The notes under the pieces are model-generated. The model was not told where the DNA came from and did not search any database. It saw only the letters and a list, made by a program, of their open reading frames with translations. A stretch of 64,000 nt of DNA from Pirellulaceae bacterium (GTDB lineage: Bacteria > Planctomycetota > Planctomycetia > Pirellulales > Pirellulaceae), in contig JAKVBZ010000011.1 of assembly GCA_022448645.1 (NCBI GenBank), positions 1-64,000 on the forward strand, read 5' to 3'. Of this stretch, positions 1 through 8,237 are shown piece by piece (the first letter of the stretch is position 1; the number at the start of each line of letters is the position of its first letter). The position numbers and the translations under genes were made by a program.

Positions 1-2
1 AG

Positions 3-644
3 CCCCAAGAGGTACCTGATGCTGGAGAGATTGACGAGTTTCGACAACCGATCGTCAAAGTGGCTCTGGTGATGCCAACAGAACAAATCGGTGCGGTGAT
101 GAAGCTATGTCAGGATCGTCGTGGTGTGTTGATGAATACAGAATACCTGTCTCCAACGCGGGCCATGTTGACTTATGAAATGCCTCTGGCCGAGGTGATT
201 TATGATCTACACGACAAGTTGAAAAGTGCCACACGAGGATACGGCACGATGGATTATGAATTTGTGGATTATCGCGCGGGCGATATGACACGCGTAGATG
301 TCTTGGTAAACGGTAACAAGGTAGATGCGTTGGCGATCATTTGTGATCGGCGCGATGCGGAACGTCGAGGAAGAGTTGTCGTAAAAAAACTCAAGGAAGA
401 AATTGAACGCCATATGTTCGAGGTCGCACTCCAGGCGGCGATTGGGTCACGAGTCATCGCACGCGAAACAAAACCTGCTATGCGAAAAAACGTGACCGCC
501 AAGTGTTATGGTGGTGACATTACCCGCAAACGGAAATTGTGGGCCAAGCAGAGGGAAGGTAAAAAGCGGATGAAGTCTGTGGGGCAAGTCGACATTCCTC
601 AGAAAGCATTTATGGCTGTGCTGGACAAGGGAGGCGATGGCTAG
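3..644 (+). CDS. lepA: Elongation factor 4 (LepA), C-terminal part, truncated by window start
   Basis: This is the 3' end of the gene for EF4/LepA, a ribosome-binding GTPase that back-translocates or remodels stalled ribosomes. The frame is open from base 3 without a start, so the gene begins upstream. About 213 residues are visible. They cover the EF-G-like domain V region (PTEQIGAVMKLCQ, then RGVLMNTEYLS) and the LepA-specific C-terminal domain with the Arg/Lys-rich stretch ending GKKRMKSVGQVDIPQ, which is diagnostic for LepA against EF-G. The GTPase domain lies outside the window. The next gene, a signal peptidase, follows on the same strand after about 300 bp. A lepA-lepB neighbourhood is common in bacteria, so shared ancestry of the arrangement is likely, although the gap argues against tight co-translation. 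Confidence 0.95.
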   Translation, partial: PQEVPDAGEIDEFRQPIVKVALVMPTEQIGAVMKLCQDRRGVLMNTEYLSPTRAMLTYEMPLAEVIYDLHDKLKSATRGYGTMDYEFVDYRAGDMTRVDVLVNGNKVDALAIICDRRDAERRGRVVVKKLKEEIERHMFEVALQAAIGSRVIARETKPAMRKNVTAKCYGGDITRKRKLWAKQREGKKRMKSVGQVDIPQKAFMAVLDKGGDG

Positions 645-940
645 TCCGGAAAATCTCATGGGTTTGCGTGTTAAAATCACTTCCAGGATATTACCGTTGT
701 GGAAGTCTGAATCCATTTAACGCAAAGGTACAAACGTGGCACCGATGAATTGATTGTAATACCTTTGGCGAAGCGATACCCTGTCATGAAAATCCGGATC
801 GGGTTGGCTGATAAGTTTTTGCGTTACCCGGATTCGGATCCACCTAACAAGAATCCTGTGAAGTGTTTGGCCATACGTGAAATATCTATGATCATCGCAG
901 GTTCTATGTACTCCGTCCCATAGACGTATTCTCTGCCGAA
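645..940. other. Intergenic region between lepA and the first signal peptidase gene
   Basis: No convincing gene is present. The main structure is an imperfect inverted repeat, 792-804 (ATCCGGATCGGGT) against 825-838 (ACCCGGATTCGGAT), with about 20 bases between the arms. It has no T-tract after it, so it is not a clear intrinsic terminator. It could still be a transcript-end or leader hairpin. A 45-codon open frame at 786-923 has no family resemblance and was not called. Confidence 0.4.
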
Positions 941-2299
941 ATGTGTGTGTCCCAATTGTTATCGAGACGCCTGCTGGCCGGCTGGACGTTGGCTTTGCTG
1001 ATCACGATTGCGGCCACTGTTGGGGTGATGTGGGTGCTGCAGCGCCCTGTGCATCGGATTGTCAGCAGCTCGATGGCTCCTCATTGGCTTGGGCCTCACA
1101 TCGAGTTTCCTTGTGACGACTGTGGATATCATTTACATCTAGATACCAGTCTACTCACTGTTGCGACACCATTGAGATGTCCAAACTGTGCACATGAACT
1201 TGGTGACTTGCCAAGACGGCTATCGCGTGGTGATGCGATTGATGTGCGAGCGTGGAGGCCGGAGGAACGTCCGACCCGTTGGCAGACCGTCGTGTTTCGA
1301 TCGAACAACGGTCTTGAATCGTTGGAGATGAAGCGTATCGTGGGACTTCCTGGAGAAGTTGTGTCGATTGTCGCGGGAGATGTGCTGGTGGACGGTCTTC
1401 GTCCGACACGCAGTTTGCAGCAGTTTCGAGACATGGCCGTTCCAGTCTACGACGACCGATTCCGAGCTCAACGTACCAAATCACCCGATCGTTGGGTGCC
1501 CGTTGAAATGAACACGCGTTGGCAAGTTGTCCCGGATGGCTTGCGCTGTGAAGGCGGAAAGGATGCTATCAATGAAAGCAAACGTACCGTTGCTACAAAA
1601 GTTCAACAGGCTGACTGGATTGCCTATCGTCATATCGATGTATCAAACATCTCTAGTTCGCAAGAGCTCGAGTCGCCGATCGATGATGGCCTGGCCTTTG
1701 ATCTGCTGTCATCAGCTCGTAGGCATTATGTGAACGACTTGTTGATCCAATGGCAGTTATTCCTGACGGCTGATGCTTGGACCGCTTGTCAGGTGGAAAC
1801 TGCGAAAGGGAGAATCACGGTTTGCATCGTGTCGAGTGCTGGAAAGATCACGCTTCTGCAGTCGGCGTCGGAAGTTTCGACGGATCTTGAGACAGTTGGG
1901 ACCGCCGATTATCCTGGGTCCCTCAGCGATATCCTCGTGGAATTCGCGATATTTGATGGTCGAATCGTATTGGCAATCGATGGCAGGGTCATCATGTCGG
2001 AGCAGCAAAAGACAGCATCTTTTGCAGGAGTCAGTAGCTCCCGGCCTATCCGCTTTGCTGGTGCCGGGGCTGCCGTAAGGATCGAAAACATACGAATCTG
2101 GAGAGACATTTATTTTCTCGATCCTCAAGATGCGAACCATCCATGGTCGATGGCACGTAGTTTAGGTCCGGATGAGTATTTTGCCCTCGGCGACAATCCG
2201 TCCGTGTCGGTCGATAGCAGGCAGCGGCACGAGGTTTGTCCCTTGAGTCGCAAGTTGTTACTAGGAAAGGCTTTGAGGTTTTCACGTCGGCCTGGTTGA
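941..2299 (+). CDS. Type I signal peptidase (S26) with CxxC zinc-ribbon-like insert and beta-rich insert
   Basis: Leader peptidase homologue that would cut signal peptides on the periplasmic face of the inner membrane. A membrane anchor lies at about residues 12-34. The catalytic Ser is S44 in SSSMAP, the general-base Lys is K131 in EMKRIVGLPGE, and the late GDN box is at 417-419. Two features are unusual. A C58-x2-C61 / C80-x2-C83 pair sits right after the catalytic serine, as in a zinc ribbon. A long segment between the Lys box and the GDN box (about 200-395) looks like a beta-sandwich, with phrases such as FAIFDGRIVLAIDG and IENIRIWRDIYF. The protein is therefore 452 residues, against 250-320 for ordinary LepB. 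It lies 64 bp upstream of a second, larger paralogue on the same strand. Substrate range is unknown. Confidence 0.85.
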   Translation: MCVSQLLSRRLLAGWTLALLITIAATVGVMWVLQRPVHRIVSSSMAPHWLGPHIEFPCDDCGYHLHLDTSLLTVATPLRCPNCAHELGDLPRRLSRGDAIDVRAWRPEERPTRWQTVVFRSNNGLESLEMKRIVGLPGEVVSIVAGDVLVDGLRPTRSLQQFRDMAVPVYDDRFRAQRTKSPDRWVPVEMNTRWQVVPDGLRCEGGKDAINESKRTVATKVQQADWIAYRHIDVSNISSSQELESPIDDGLAFDLLSSARRHYVNDLLIQWQLFLTADAWTACQVETAKGRITVCIVSSAGKITLLQSASEVSTDLETVGTADYPGSLSDILVEFAIFDGRIVLAIDGRVIMSEQQKTASFAGVSSSRPIRFAGAGAAVRIENIRIWRDIYFLDPQDANHPWSMARSLGPDEYFALGDNPSVSVDSRQRHEVCPLSRKLLLGKALRFSRRPG

Positions 2300-2363
2300 T
2301 GTTCTCAGATGGTCTGATCTTGCATTCCTTGCGGTCGCAATTTTCGCTATATTCCCTGATGCC

Positions 2364-4094
2364 ATGAACACCAAACGAAACAAACCGAAGTCCGCGAAGC
2401 TGTCCTCGTTCTCAACCAAATCCGGCCGGTCAAGCACACCTGCTAATCCGGGTTTTTGGGCCAGTAAAAGCACACGTGAAACGGTCGAATCCATTGTGGT
2501 GGCCTTTATTCTTGCTTTTCTGTTCCGAACCTTCGAAGCAGAGGCTTTTGTGATCCCCACTGGCTCAATGGCGCCAACCTTGATGGGGCGGCACAAGGAC
2601 GTTTTTTGCTGGCAATGCGGAAACAACTACCGGGCTAGCGCCAGCGACGAGAATGCTGATAACAGGTATGGTCCGAAAGCCATCGTACAGTGCCGCTGTC
2701 CGATGTGTGGGTATGTGATGGACTGCCACGCCAAAAGTGAGAGAAATCGTCATCGACGTAAGGAACGAACCTACAATGGCGATCGTATTCTTGTCAGTAA
2801 ATTTTCCTACCAAATTGGCGACCCAGAACGATGGGACGTGATTGTGTTTAAGTATCCCGGAAACGCCAAGATGAATTACATCAAGCGTTTGGTGGGTTTG
2901 CCGAATGAAGTGATTCATATCGAGCATGGTGATGTGTTTTTCGCCGACAATCAGAATGGAGAAGCGGTGTCAGAGTTTCGTATTGCGCGCAAATCACCTC
3001 ATAAACTTCTAGCGATGCTGCAGTTGGTCCACGACAACCAATACTGTCCCGGTTCGTTGTTGGCAGCTGGTTGGCCGACACGTTGGCAGAAGAGTGATGG
3101 GGGCGAGTCGTCAGGGACAGGGTGGACCGAAGAACAATTACCAGACAAACGCCAATCCACTCGATCTCGTCAAAAGTGGAATTTTCAAGGGGGGAAGGCG
3201 GGAACGCCGGCATGGATTCGTTATGGAGCGTATTCGCCTCGAGACCCTGATTACGATCTGTGGAGCCGTATTGAACGAGGGACTTTGCAAGGCCGGATTC
3301 CGACGGAGCGAGTCCGCCCTCAATACGTGTTTGATCACTATGAGTACAACGAGTCGAACACGCAATTCGGAGACCGAGCCGCTCGTCCGATTCATTGGGT
3401 AGGCGATTTGGCGCTGGAAGCCGAACTGGAAGTAGAGCAAGCAGCCGGAAACGTATCGTTAGAATTGATAGAAGGCGGACACCGTTTTCGTTGCCAGTTT
3501 GATCTATCGACAGGTCAAGCCCGACTCTCTATCAATGATGGTGAGATATCATTTGTGAATGAGGCGGGGGAAGTCGATGGGACGGAACGGATAGCTTCCA
3601 CTTCGGTTCAAGGGCGTGGAAGCTATCGTGTGATGCTTTCCAATTGTGATGACCAACTGTTGTTATGGGTGAATGGGAAAGTGGTTTCGTTTGACGATGA
3701 GACGGCTTATGCACCGCTCGACAATCACGATCCTCAAGAAGGGGACCGATGGCCAGCCGGTATCGGAGCGCAAAACACATCCCTCACGGTAAAGGCTTTG
3801 CGTGTTTACCGTGATGTTTACTATGTTTCGGTGAACATGACGAATCGCGTTAGCCCACTTCGTGATACTCCGGGTGGAGTCACGTTTGCGATGGCAGATG
3901 ACGAGTTTTTCGTTTTGGGCGACAACAGCCCGGCGAGCCAGGATAGCCGCTTGTGGCGCAAGAGCGAGTCGGATCCTCATTGGGTAGACCGTGATCTGTT
4001 GATTGGCAAGGCGTTGTTCATCTACTGGCCGCACTCACGAGCGGATATTTTCCCGTTCTGCCCGAACATCCCGCGCATGGGGTTTGTGCGATGA
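2364..4094 (+). CDS. lepB: Type I signal peptidase (LepB) with zinc-ribbon-like insert and beta-sandwich insert
   Basis: Second S26 leader peptidase in tandem, 576 residues. After a Ser/Lys-rich cytoplasmic N-terminus comes a single membrane segment (about 41-57). The catalytic S68 is in VIPTGSMAPTLMG, the catalytic K174 is in MNYIKRLVGLP, and the FFVLGDN box is near 515-521, followed by SPASQDSR as in canonical LepB. It matches bacterial LepB better than its upstream neighbour and is probably the housekeeping enzyme. It carries C82-x2-C85 and C110/C112/C115 between the Ser and Lys boxes, again zinc-ribbon-like. A roughly 250-residue insert before the GDN box resembles a LamG/concanavalin-type fold (LELIEGGHRFRCQFDLSTG; LLLWVNGKVV). 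The insert probably faces the periplasm. Its role is not known. Confidence 0.88.
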   Translation: MNTKRNKPKSAKLSSFSTKSGRSSTPANPGFWASKSTRETVESIVVAFILAFLFRTFEAEAFVIPTGSMAPTLMGRHKDVFCWQCGNNYRASASDENADNRYGPKAIVQCRCPMCGYVMDCHAKSERNRHRRKERTYNGDRILVSKFSYQIGDPERWDVIVFKYPGNAKMNYIKRLVGLPNEVIHIEHGDVFFADNQNGEAVSEFRIARKSPHKLLAMLQLVHDNQYCPGSLLAAGWPTRWQKSDGGESSGTGWTEEQLPDKRQSTRSRQKWNFQGGKAGTPAWIRYGAYSPRDPDYDLWSRIERGTLQGRIPTERVRPQYVFDHYEYNESNTQFGDRAARPIHWVGDLALEAELEVEQAAGNVSLELIEGGHRFRCQFDLSTGQARLSINDGEISFVNEAGEVDGTERIASTSVQGRGSYRVMLSNCDDQLLLWVNGKVVSFDDETAYAPLDNHDPQEGDRWPAGIGAQNTSLTVKALRVYRDVYYVSVNMTNRVSPLRDTPGGVTFAMADDEFFVLGDNSPASQDSRLWRKSESDPHWVDRDLLIGKALFIYWPHSRADIFPFCPNIPRMGFVR

Positions 4095-4160
4095 GCTCCG
4101 GGTGGGCTTGTGGTTCACGACATTTGCCCATTCATACACGTTCATCATGTGTTTGATTCA

Positions 4161-4166
4161 AGGAGG
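4161..4166 (+). promoter_or_regulatory. Strong Shine-Dalgarno site for the LptB-like gene
   Basis: AGGAGG sits 6 bases before the ATG at 4173. It fixes the start of the ABC ATPase there rather than at a GTG 63 bp upstream, which would add 21 residues not found in the family. Confidence 0.8.
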
Positions 4167-4172
4167 AAAACG

Positions 4173-4967
4173 ATGGCCATTTTTGAGGTTTGTGGGCTTG
4201 TTAAGTCATACGGACGTCGCCGCGTCGTCGATGGTGTCGATTTCCGAGTAGAACGTGGTGAGATCGTGGGGCTGTTGGGTCCCAATGGTGCCGGAAAAAC
4301 CACCTGCTTCCGAATGGCGTGTGGTTTGATCCCACCAGAGGAAGGGCGCGTAATCCTAAACGATATGGATGTTACGGATTGGCCTATGTACCGACGAGCG
4401 CGCGATGGTGGTATGGGGTATCTGGCTCAGGAGTCGAGCGTTTTTCGTGCCTTAACTGTTCAGCAAAACTTGCTGGCGATGATGGAGATGCTGGGGATCG
4501 ACCGGAAAACTCGCAAGGCGCGTTGCGATGAATTGTTACACGATTTCAATATCGAAAAAGTTCGAAAATCGAAGGCCCAATCGTTATCTGGAGGTGAACG
4601 GCGCCGCTTGGAAATCGCTCGTTTGTTGGTCACGGATCCGGAGATTATTTTATTGGATGAGCCGTTTACAGGAATTGATCCCGTCACCATCGATAACATC
4701 CAGCAGATTATTCGCAATTTATGTGATCAGGGTATTTCGATTTTGATCACGGACCATCAAGTCCGTGAGACATTAGCCATTACCGACCGAAGCTACGTGG
4801 TTCGAGATGGCAAAATGCTCTGTCACGGAACTCCCGATCAGGTGATCCAACATCCGGAGGCTCGCCAACATTACTTTGGAGAAGCCATCGAGTTGAATTC
4901 TGGCGGCCCACCACAGCCGCATGTTTGGAACCGGGCAGCTGAGTCAGCTTCAAGACACACTGGTTGA
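4173..4967 (+). CDS. lptB: LPS export ABC transporter ATP-binding protein LptB
   Basis: ATPase that would power LPS extraction from the inner membrane with LptF/G. The 264-residue protein has a Walker A (LLGPNGAGKTTCF), Q-loop (YLAQESSVFRALTVQQN), ABC signature (LSGGERRRLEIARLL), Walker B (IILLDEPFTGIDP) and H-loop (ILITDHQVRETL). The phrases FTGIDPVTI and TDHQVRETLAITDR are typical of LptB rather than of LivF/LivG-type ATPases. No lptA, lptC or lptFG gene is nearby, so the partners must be elsewhere in the genome. It follows the signal peptidase after 78 bp on the same strand. A remnant branched-chain amino-acid ATPase is the main alternative, but no permease or binding protein supports it. 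Confidence 0.85.
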   Translation: MAIFEVCGLVKSYGRRRVVDGVDFRVERGEIVGLLGPNGAGKTTCFRMACGLIPPEEGRVILNDMDVTDWPMYRRARDGGMGYLAQESSVFRALTVQQNLLAMMEMLGIDRKTRKARCDELLHDFNIEKVRKSKAQSLSGGERRRLEIARLLVTDPEIILLDEPFTGIDPVTIDNIQQIIRNLCDQGISILITDHQVRETLAITDRSYVVRDGKMLCHGTPDQVIQHPEARQHYFGEAIELNSGGPPQPHVWNRAAESASRHTG

Positions 4968-5080
4968 TACACCGCGTAGGGTAATCCTGATCGGTTTTTG
5001 TTGGTTCTCTTCGTTTTGTGTCTTCCGTTTGTCGGCGTACGATTTACAATCAATCGAAGGCTCAGTGCCGAGTTTGCAGC

Positions 5081-5473
5081 ATGTCCGACTACACTCGTCC
5101 AACTTGGCCCGATTCCATTGATACATCGACGATTTTCTTTTTTCTACTTGTCGTTGTTGGCCTGCCCGTATTGGGTTATATCTTCGCCGTAATCGATTTT
5201 CGAACATATCTGCGCAGCTTAAGGCGAGCCTTGATTGTCGTAACAGATTATCTTCCCGAAATGCCTCGCTGGGCCCGGAACGAGACACCTCGATGCTTGA
5301 AAGCATTGGGTTTGCGGGCGCCTTGTACGGAGGAAGAAGTCAAACAGGCTTATCGTCAGTTGGCTCAAGAACTTCACCCAGACCGTGGAGGTGACGTGCG
5401 TCGTTTTCGCTCACTTGCACAACAGTGTGAGCGAGCTTTAAAGTACGTCCGTGAAGAACAGCCCGAATTCTAG
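5081..5473 (+). CDS. Membrane-anchored J-domain (DnaJ-like) protein
   Basis: Small protein of 130 residues with one membrane segment at about 17-37 (FFFLLVVVGLPVLGYIFAV) and a C-terminal J domain at about 69-125. The J domain has the essential HPD tripeptide (ELHPDRGGDVRRF), which stimulates the ATPase of an Hsp70 partner. The order TM then J domain resembles DjlA/TIM14-type co-chaperones that recruit DnaK to the membrane, and the J domain would face the cytoplasm. The start at 5081 is chosen because the following residues (SDYTRPTWPDS) precede the membrane segment cleanly. An upstream in-frame start at 5018 lies in low-quality sequence. The gene is convergent with the DUF58 gene. The client is unknown. 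Confidence 0.75.
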   Translation: MSDYTRPTWPDSIDTSTIFFFLLVVVGLPVLGYIFAVIDFRTYLRSLRRALIVVTDYLPEMPRWARNETPRCLKALGLRAPCTEEEVKQAYRQLAQELHPDRGGDVRRFRSLAQQCERALKYVREEQPEF

Positions 5474-5521
5474 CGACGCTTCAATCAGCCGTGAGATGAG
5501 GCTCCAGGCTCAGCTTACCAT

Positions 5522-6937
5522 CTACAGCAGATGTCTGGCTTTGATGTCCAGGTAGCGATTGACAAGTGGTGTGGCGAGTTGTTCTGGGAATACATCCATC
5601 GCCAGCACGCCTCGGTGTTGTAGGTCGGTGAGGACCTGGTGACGCCAATTGATGATTTCGGACGCAGCGCCAGCGCGAAAGATTGTTCCAGCATCAGTCA
5701 ACGGTTGATCTGCTGCGTCGAATAGCTGACGGTCTCGGAGTAATACCCCCAACGGCAGGTGATGCCCTACGAGTGTCGATAGGTAGTCGACAACCTGCGC
5801 TGCATTCACTTCATCAATCAAATTGCTGATCATGATCACGAGCGATCGTCGCCGGCAGTGGCGAGCCAAATACAAAAATGCCTCATCGTAACGAGATTCT
5901 ACAAGTCGCGGAAATCGGTTAAAGGACGCGTGCAGCAAACGATTCATTTGCATCCTTCCGCTATGGGGAGGGACATAAGAATGTATCGAATCTGAGAAAG
6001 ACAAGAGACCTACCGAGTCGCCACGGCTCAGCGCCACATAACTCAGCATGAGGACAGCATTCAATGCATGGTCCAATAGGCACAATCCACCGTCCGAATT
6101 CACCATCATGCGGCCACAATCCAAAACACAGATGAGGCGTTGTGATTGATTAGATTGAAAATCTTTGACCGTTAATTTGTTGCGACGCGCGGTGGCACGC
6201 CAGTCGATATGTTTGTAGTTGTCATCCAATGAATAGTCGCGCAACCGTTCGAATTCATTGTCCTGTCCAACTTTTCGCGTGCGCCGGACACCGATTAAAC
6301 TGAGTCGGTTTGTTCGTGCCAGCAATTCATATTCGGACAATTGTTTCAGATCGGGATACACATCGATTACAGACTCCAAGGGCAGGTTCACGTATCGTTG
6401 CCACAGGCCAAGGGTACTGCGCACACGTAAATGTAAACACGATAGTTTCAATTGCCCTCGAATGGGAGGCTTGATGGAGTACTCGACCGTTTGGCGAGTC
6501 TGTGCAGCCAGCATTAGAGGAAACTCTGCTGGTTCCGGATGAGATTCTGGGGGGGCATCATCACGCACCCAGATCGTCAGGAGGCGCTGAGTGTGATTCG
6601 AAATCTCCAAGACGACTTGGTGACGAGACCCAAGCGATGCGATTCGTCCGGATTGCCGTTGTGCGGAAATTGCCGAAGGGCGAGCCATGGTCGATAGGTC
6701 CAACAAAGCCGTACCTACCAATGCCAGGTCGAGAGAGATTAAGATCCAAAGCACTTCGTGGCTGGCGAAGAGGCCAAACGACAATAACGGTGGAACTCCG
6801 GCCAGCAGGACCAAAGGTTTGTGTGGAAAGATCTGCCAAATGGCGGCAATCAGGAAGAGTGGCAGAGGAAAAAAAGCCAACCATAACGGATGGTTCTGTA
6901 CGAACGTGATTGACCAATCTAACCAACCTAAGTCCAT
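5522..6937 (-). CDS. DUF58 domain protein (vWA-like), last gene of the MoxR operon
   Basis: 471-residue protein with two N-terminal membrane segments (about 18-62) and a cytoplasmic DUF58 region. The core signature runs from EFERLRDYSLDDNYKHIDWR through KDFQSNQ, after which LICVLDCGRMM occupies the place of the vWA metal site. That site is DxGxx here rather than the canonical DxSxS, so metal binding may be altered. DUF58 proteins are regular partners of MoxR AAA+ ATPases, in which the vWA-like domain is thought to present clients to the ATPase. The start at 6937 leaves 4 bp after the stop of moxR. An upstream in-frame start would overlap moxR by 83 bp and lacks conserved sequence. It ends a seven-gene, almost gapless operon. 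Confidence 0.85.
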   Translation of the reverse strand: MDLGWLDWSITFVQNHPLWLAFFPLPLFLIAAIWQIFPHKPLVLLAGVPPLLSFGLFASHEVLWILISLDLALVGTALLDLSTMARPSAISAQRQSGRIASLGSRHQVVLEISNHTQRLLTIWVRDDAPPESHPEPAEFPLMLAAQTRQTVEYSIKPPIRGQLKLSCLHLRVRSTLGLWQRYVNLPLESVIDVYPDLKQLSEYELLARTNRLSLIGVRRTRKVGQDNEFERLRDYSLDDNYKHIDWRATARRNKLTVKDFQSNQSQRLICVLDCGRMMVNSDGGLCLLDHALNAVLMLSYVALSRGDSVGLLSFSDSIHSYVPPHSGRMQMNRLLHASFNRFPRLVESRYDEAFLYLARHCRRRSLVIMISNLIDEVNAAQVVDYLSTLVGHHLPLGVLLRDRQLFDAADQPLTDAGTIFRAGAASEIINWRHQVLTDLQHRGVLAMDVFPEQLATPLVNRYLDIKARHLL

Positions 6938-6941
6938 GATC

Positions 6942-8237
6942 CTACATCCGAGGGACTTCGACCGAAGCAATGAGCTGTTGCAATAATTCGTCGACGCCAT
7001 GGCCTTCGACTTCAGCTTCGGCACTTAGTATGACGCGATGGCGCAATGCCGGAAGTGCGATTTGCACCACATCGTCAGGTACGGCGTAATCACGTCCATA
7101 AAAAGCTGCTAATGTGCGGGCACCTTGCATCAGTGCCAATCCTGCTCGAGGGGACGCTCCCATGTGTAGCTGTGGCCATTCGCGAGTGAGCCTTACCAGC
7201 TGATTGACATAGTTTACCAGGCGGTCATCAATCCGAACCTTGGAGTTGGACGTAATCATCTCCATAATCTCCTGTGGACAGGTGATGACGTTTAATTCTT
7301 CCAACCTTTCGTCCATGTCTCGCTGCAGACTATGGAGTTTCAAAATCGATGCTTCTTCTTGTTCGGTAGGGTAATGGGCAACCAGCTTGAACATGAACCG
7401 GTCGAGTTGAGCTTCGGGTAGATTGTAAGTGCCTTCTGATTCAATCGGATTTTGAGTTGCCATGACCAGAAAGGGACGATTCAAAGAATGGCTGGTTCCA
7501 TCAATGGTGACGTGGTTTTCTTGCATGATTTCCAGCAGAGCTGCATGAGTCTTGGCTGGAGAACGATTGATTTCGTCGGCCAGGAGGAATTGTGTGAAGA
7601 CAGGTCCAGGTCGAAAACGAAAATCTTGCGTTTTCATATCGAAGATTGGTGCACCAGTAATGTCGGATGGCATCAAGTCTGCGGTAAACTGAATCCTCCC
7701 GAATTCACAGCCTAAGGCTCGACCGAGAGTACGGACAAACAGCGTTTTACCCAGGCCAGGTACGCTCTCGATGAGTACGTGACCTCCAGAGAATAGTGCC
7801 ACCAATGTCCCTAAGACCAATTCGTCTTGGCCAACGTAAATCTTGGCGATTTCGGCTACCATGCGGTCGAACAATCGCTTGGTGGGGGTATCGTGAGCCG
7901 GTGCAGGAGCGGAGACTGGTGCGGCAACGACAGGCGGTGGCGGTGCATGTGGAAAATCTTCTGTCCTGCTGCGCTCTGAAGGTGCTTGGGTTGTCGGCTC
8001 GGCAGAAGCATCGGGTGGTGCCGTCGTTGCCAAAGGTGGCGCGGCCAGGACTGCAGGATTGTGATCAGCGACGACTGATTCGGACGAGACGGCGATGCGT
8101 TGTACCCTTCCACAGCGTGGGCATTTCGCTTGTCTTCCTACGTCCGACACGTTGGCGTTTAAGGAATTCTGGCAGCCAGCACAACGGAATTTGATGATTT
8201 GGCTAGAGGGAGTGTTCTCCGTCGGTGGTTCATTCAT
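6942..8237 (-). CDS. MoxR-family AAA+ ATPase with N-terminal zinc ribbon
   Basis: 431 residues. The N-terminus carries C19-x2-C22 / C39-x2-C42, a zinc ribbon, followed by a Pro/Ala-rich linker to about residue 105. The AAA+ core has Walker A (ESVPGLGKTLFVRTLG), Walker B (LLADEINRSPAKTHAALLE), sensor 1 (VMATQNPIESEGTY) and the MoxR lid domain (GASPRAGLALMQGARTLA). MoxR ATPases act as chaperones or remodelers, usually with a vWA partner, here the DUF58 protein encoded next. Ordinary MoxR proteins are about 320-340 residues, so the zinc-ribbon-plus-linker extension is an addition. The start overlaps the stop of the DUF4350 gene by 4 bp, which indicates translational coupling. Confidence 0.9.
   Translation of the reverse strand: MNEPPTENTPSSQIIKFRCAGCQNSLNANVSDVGRQAKCPRCGRVQRIAVSSESVVADHNPAVLAAPPLATTAPPDASAEPTTQAPSERSRTEDFPHAPPPPVVAAPVSAPAPAHDTPTKRLFDRMVAEIAKIYVGQDELVLGTLVALFSGGHVLIESVPGLGKTLFVRTLGRALGCEFGRIQFTADLMPSDITGAPIFDMKTQDFRFRPGPVFTQFLLADEINRSPAKTHAALLEIMQENHVTIDGTSHSLNRPFLVMATQNPIESEGTYNLPEAQLDRFMFKLVAHYPTEQEEASILKLHSLQRDMDERLEELNVITCPQEIMEMITSNSKVRIDDRLVNYVNQLVRLTREWPQLHMGASPRAGLALMQGARTLAAFYGRDYAVPDDVVQIALPALRHRVILSAEAEVEGHGVDELLQQLIASVEVPRM

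Noticed and set aside
786..923. 45-codon + strand open frame between lepA and the first signal peptidase
   Set aside because: No family resemblance, no ribosome site, and it contains one arm of an inverted repeat, so it is more likely non-coding.
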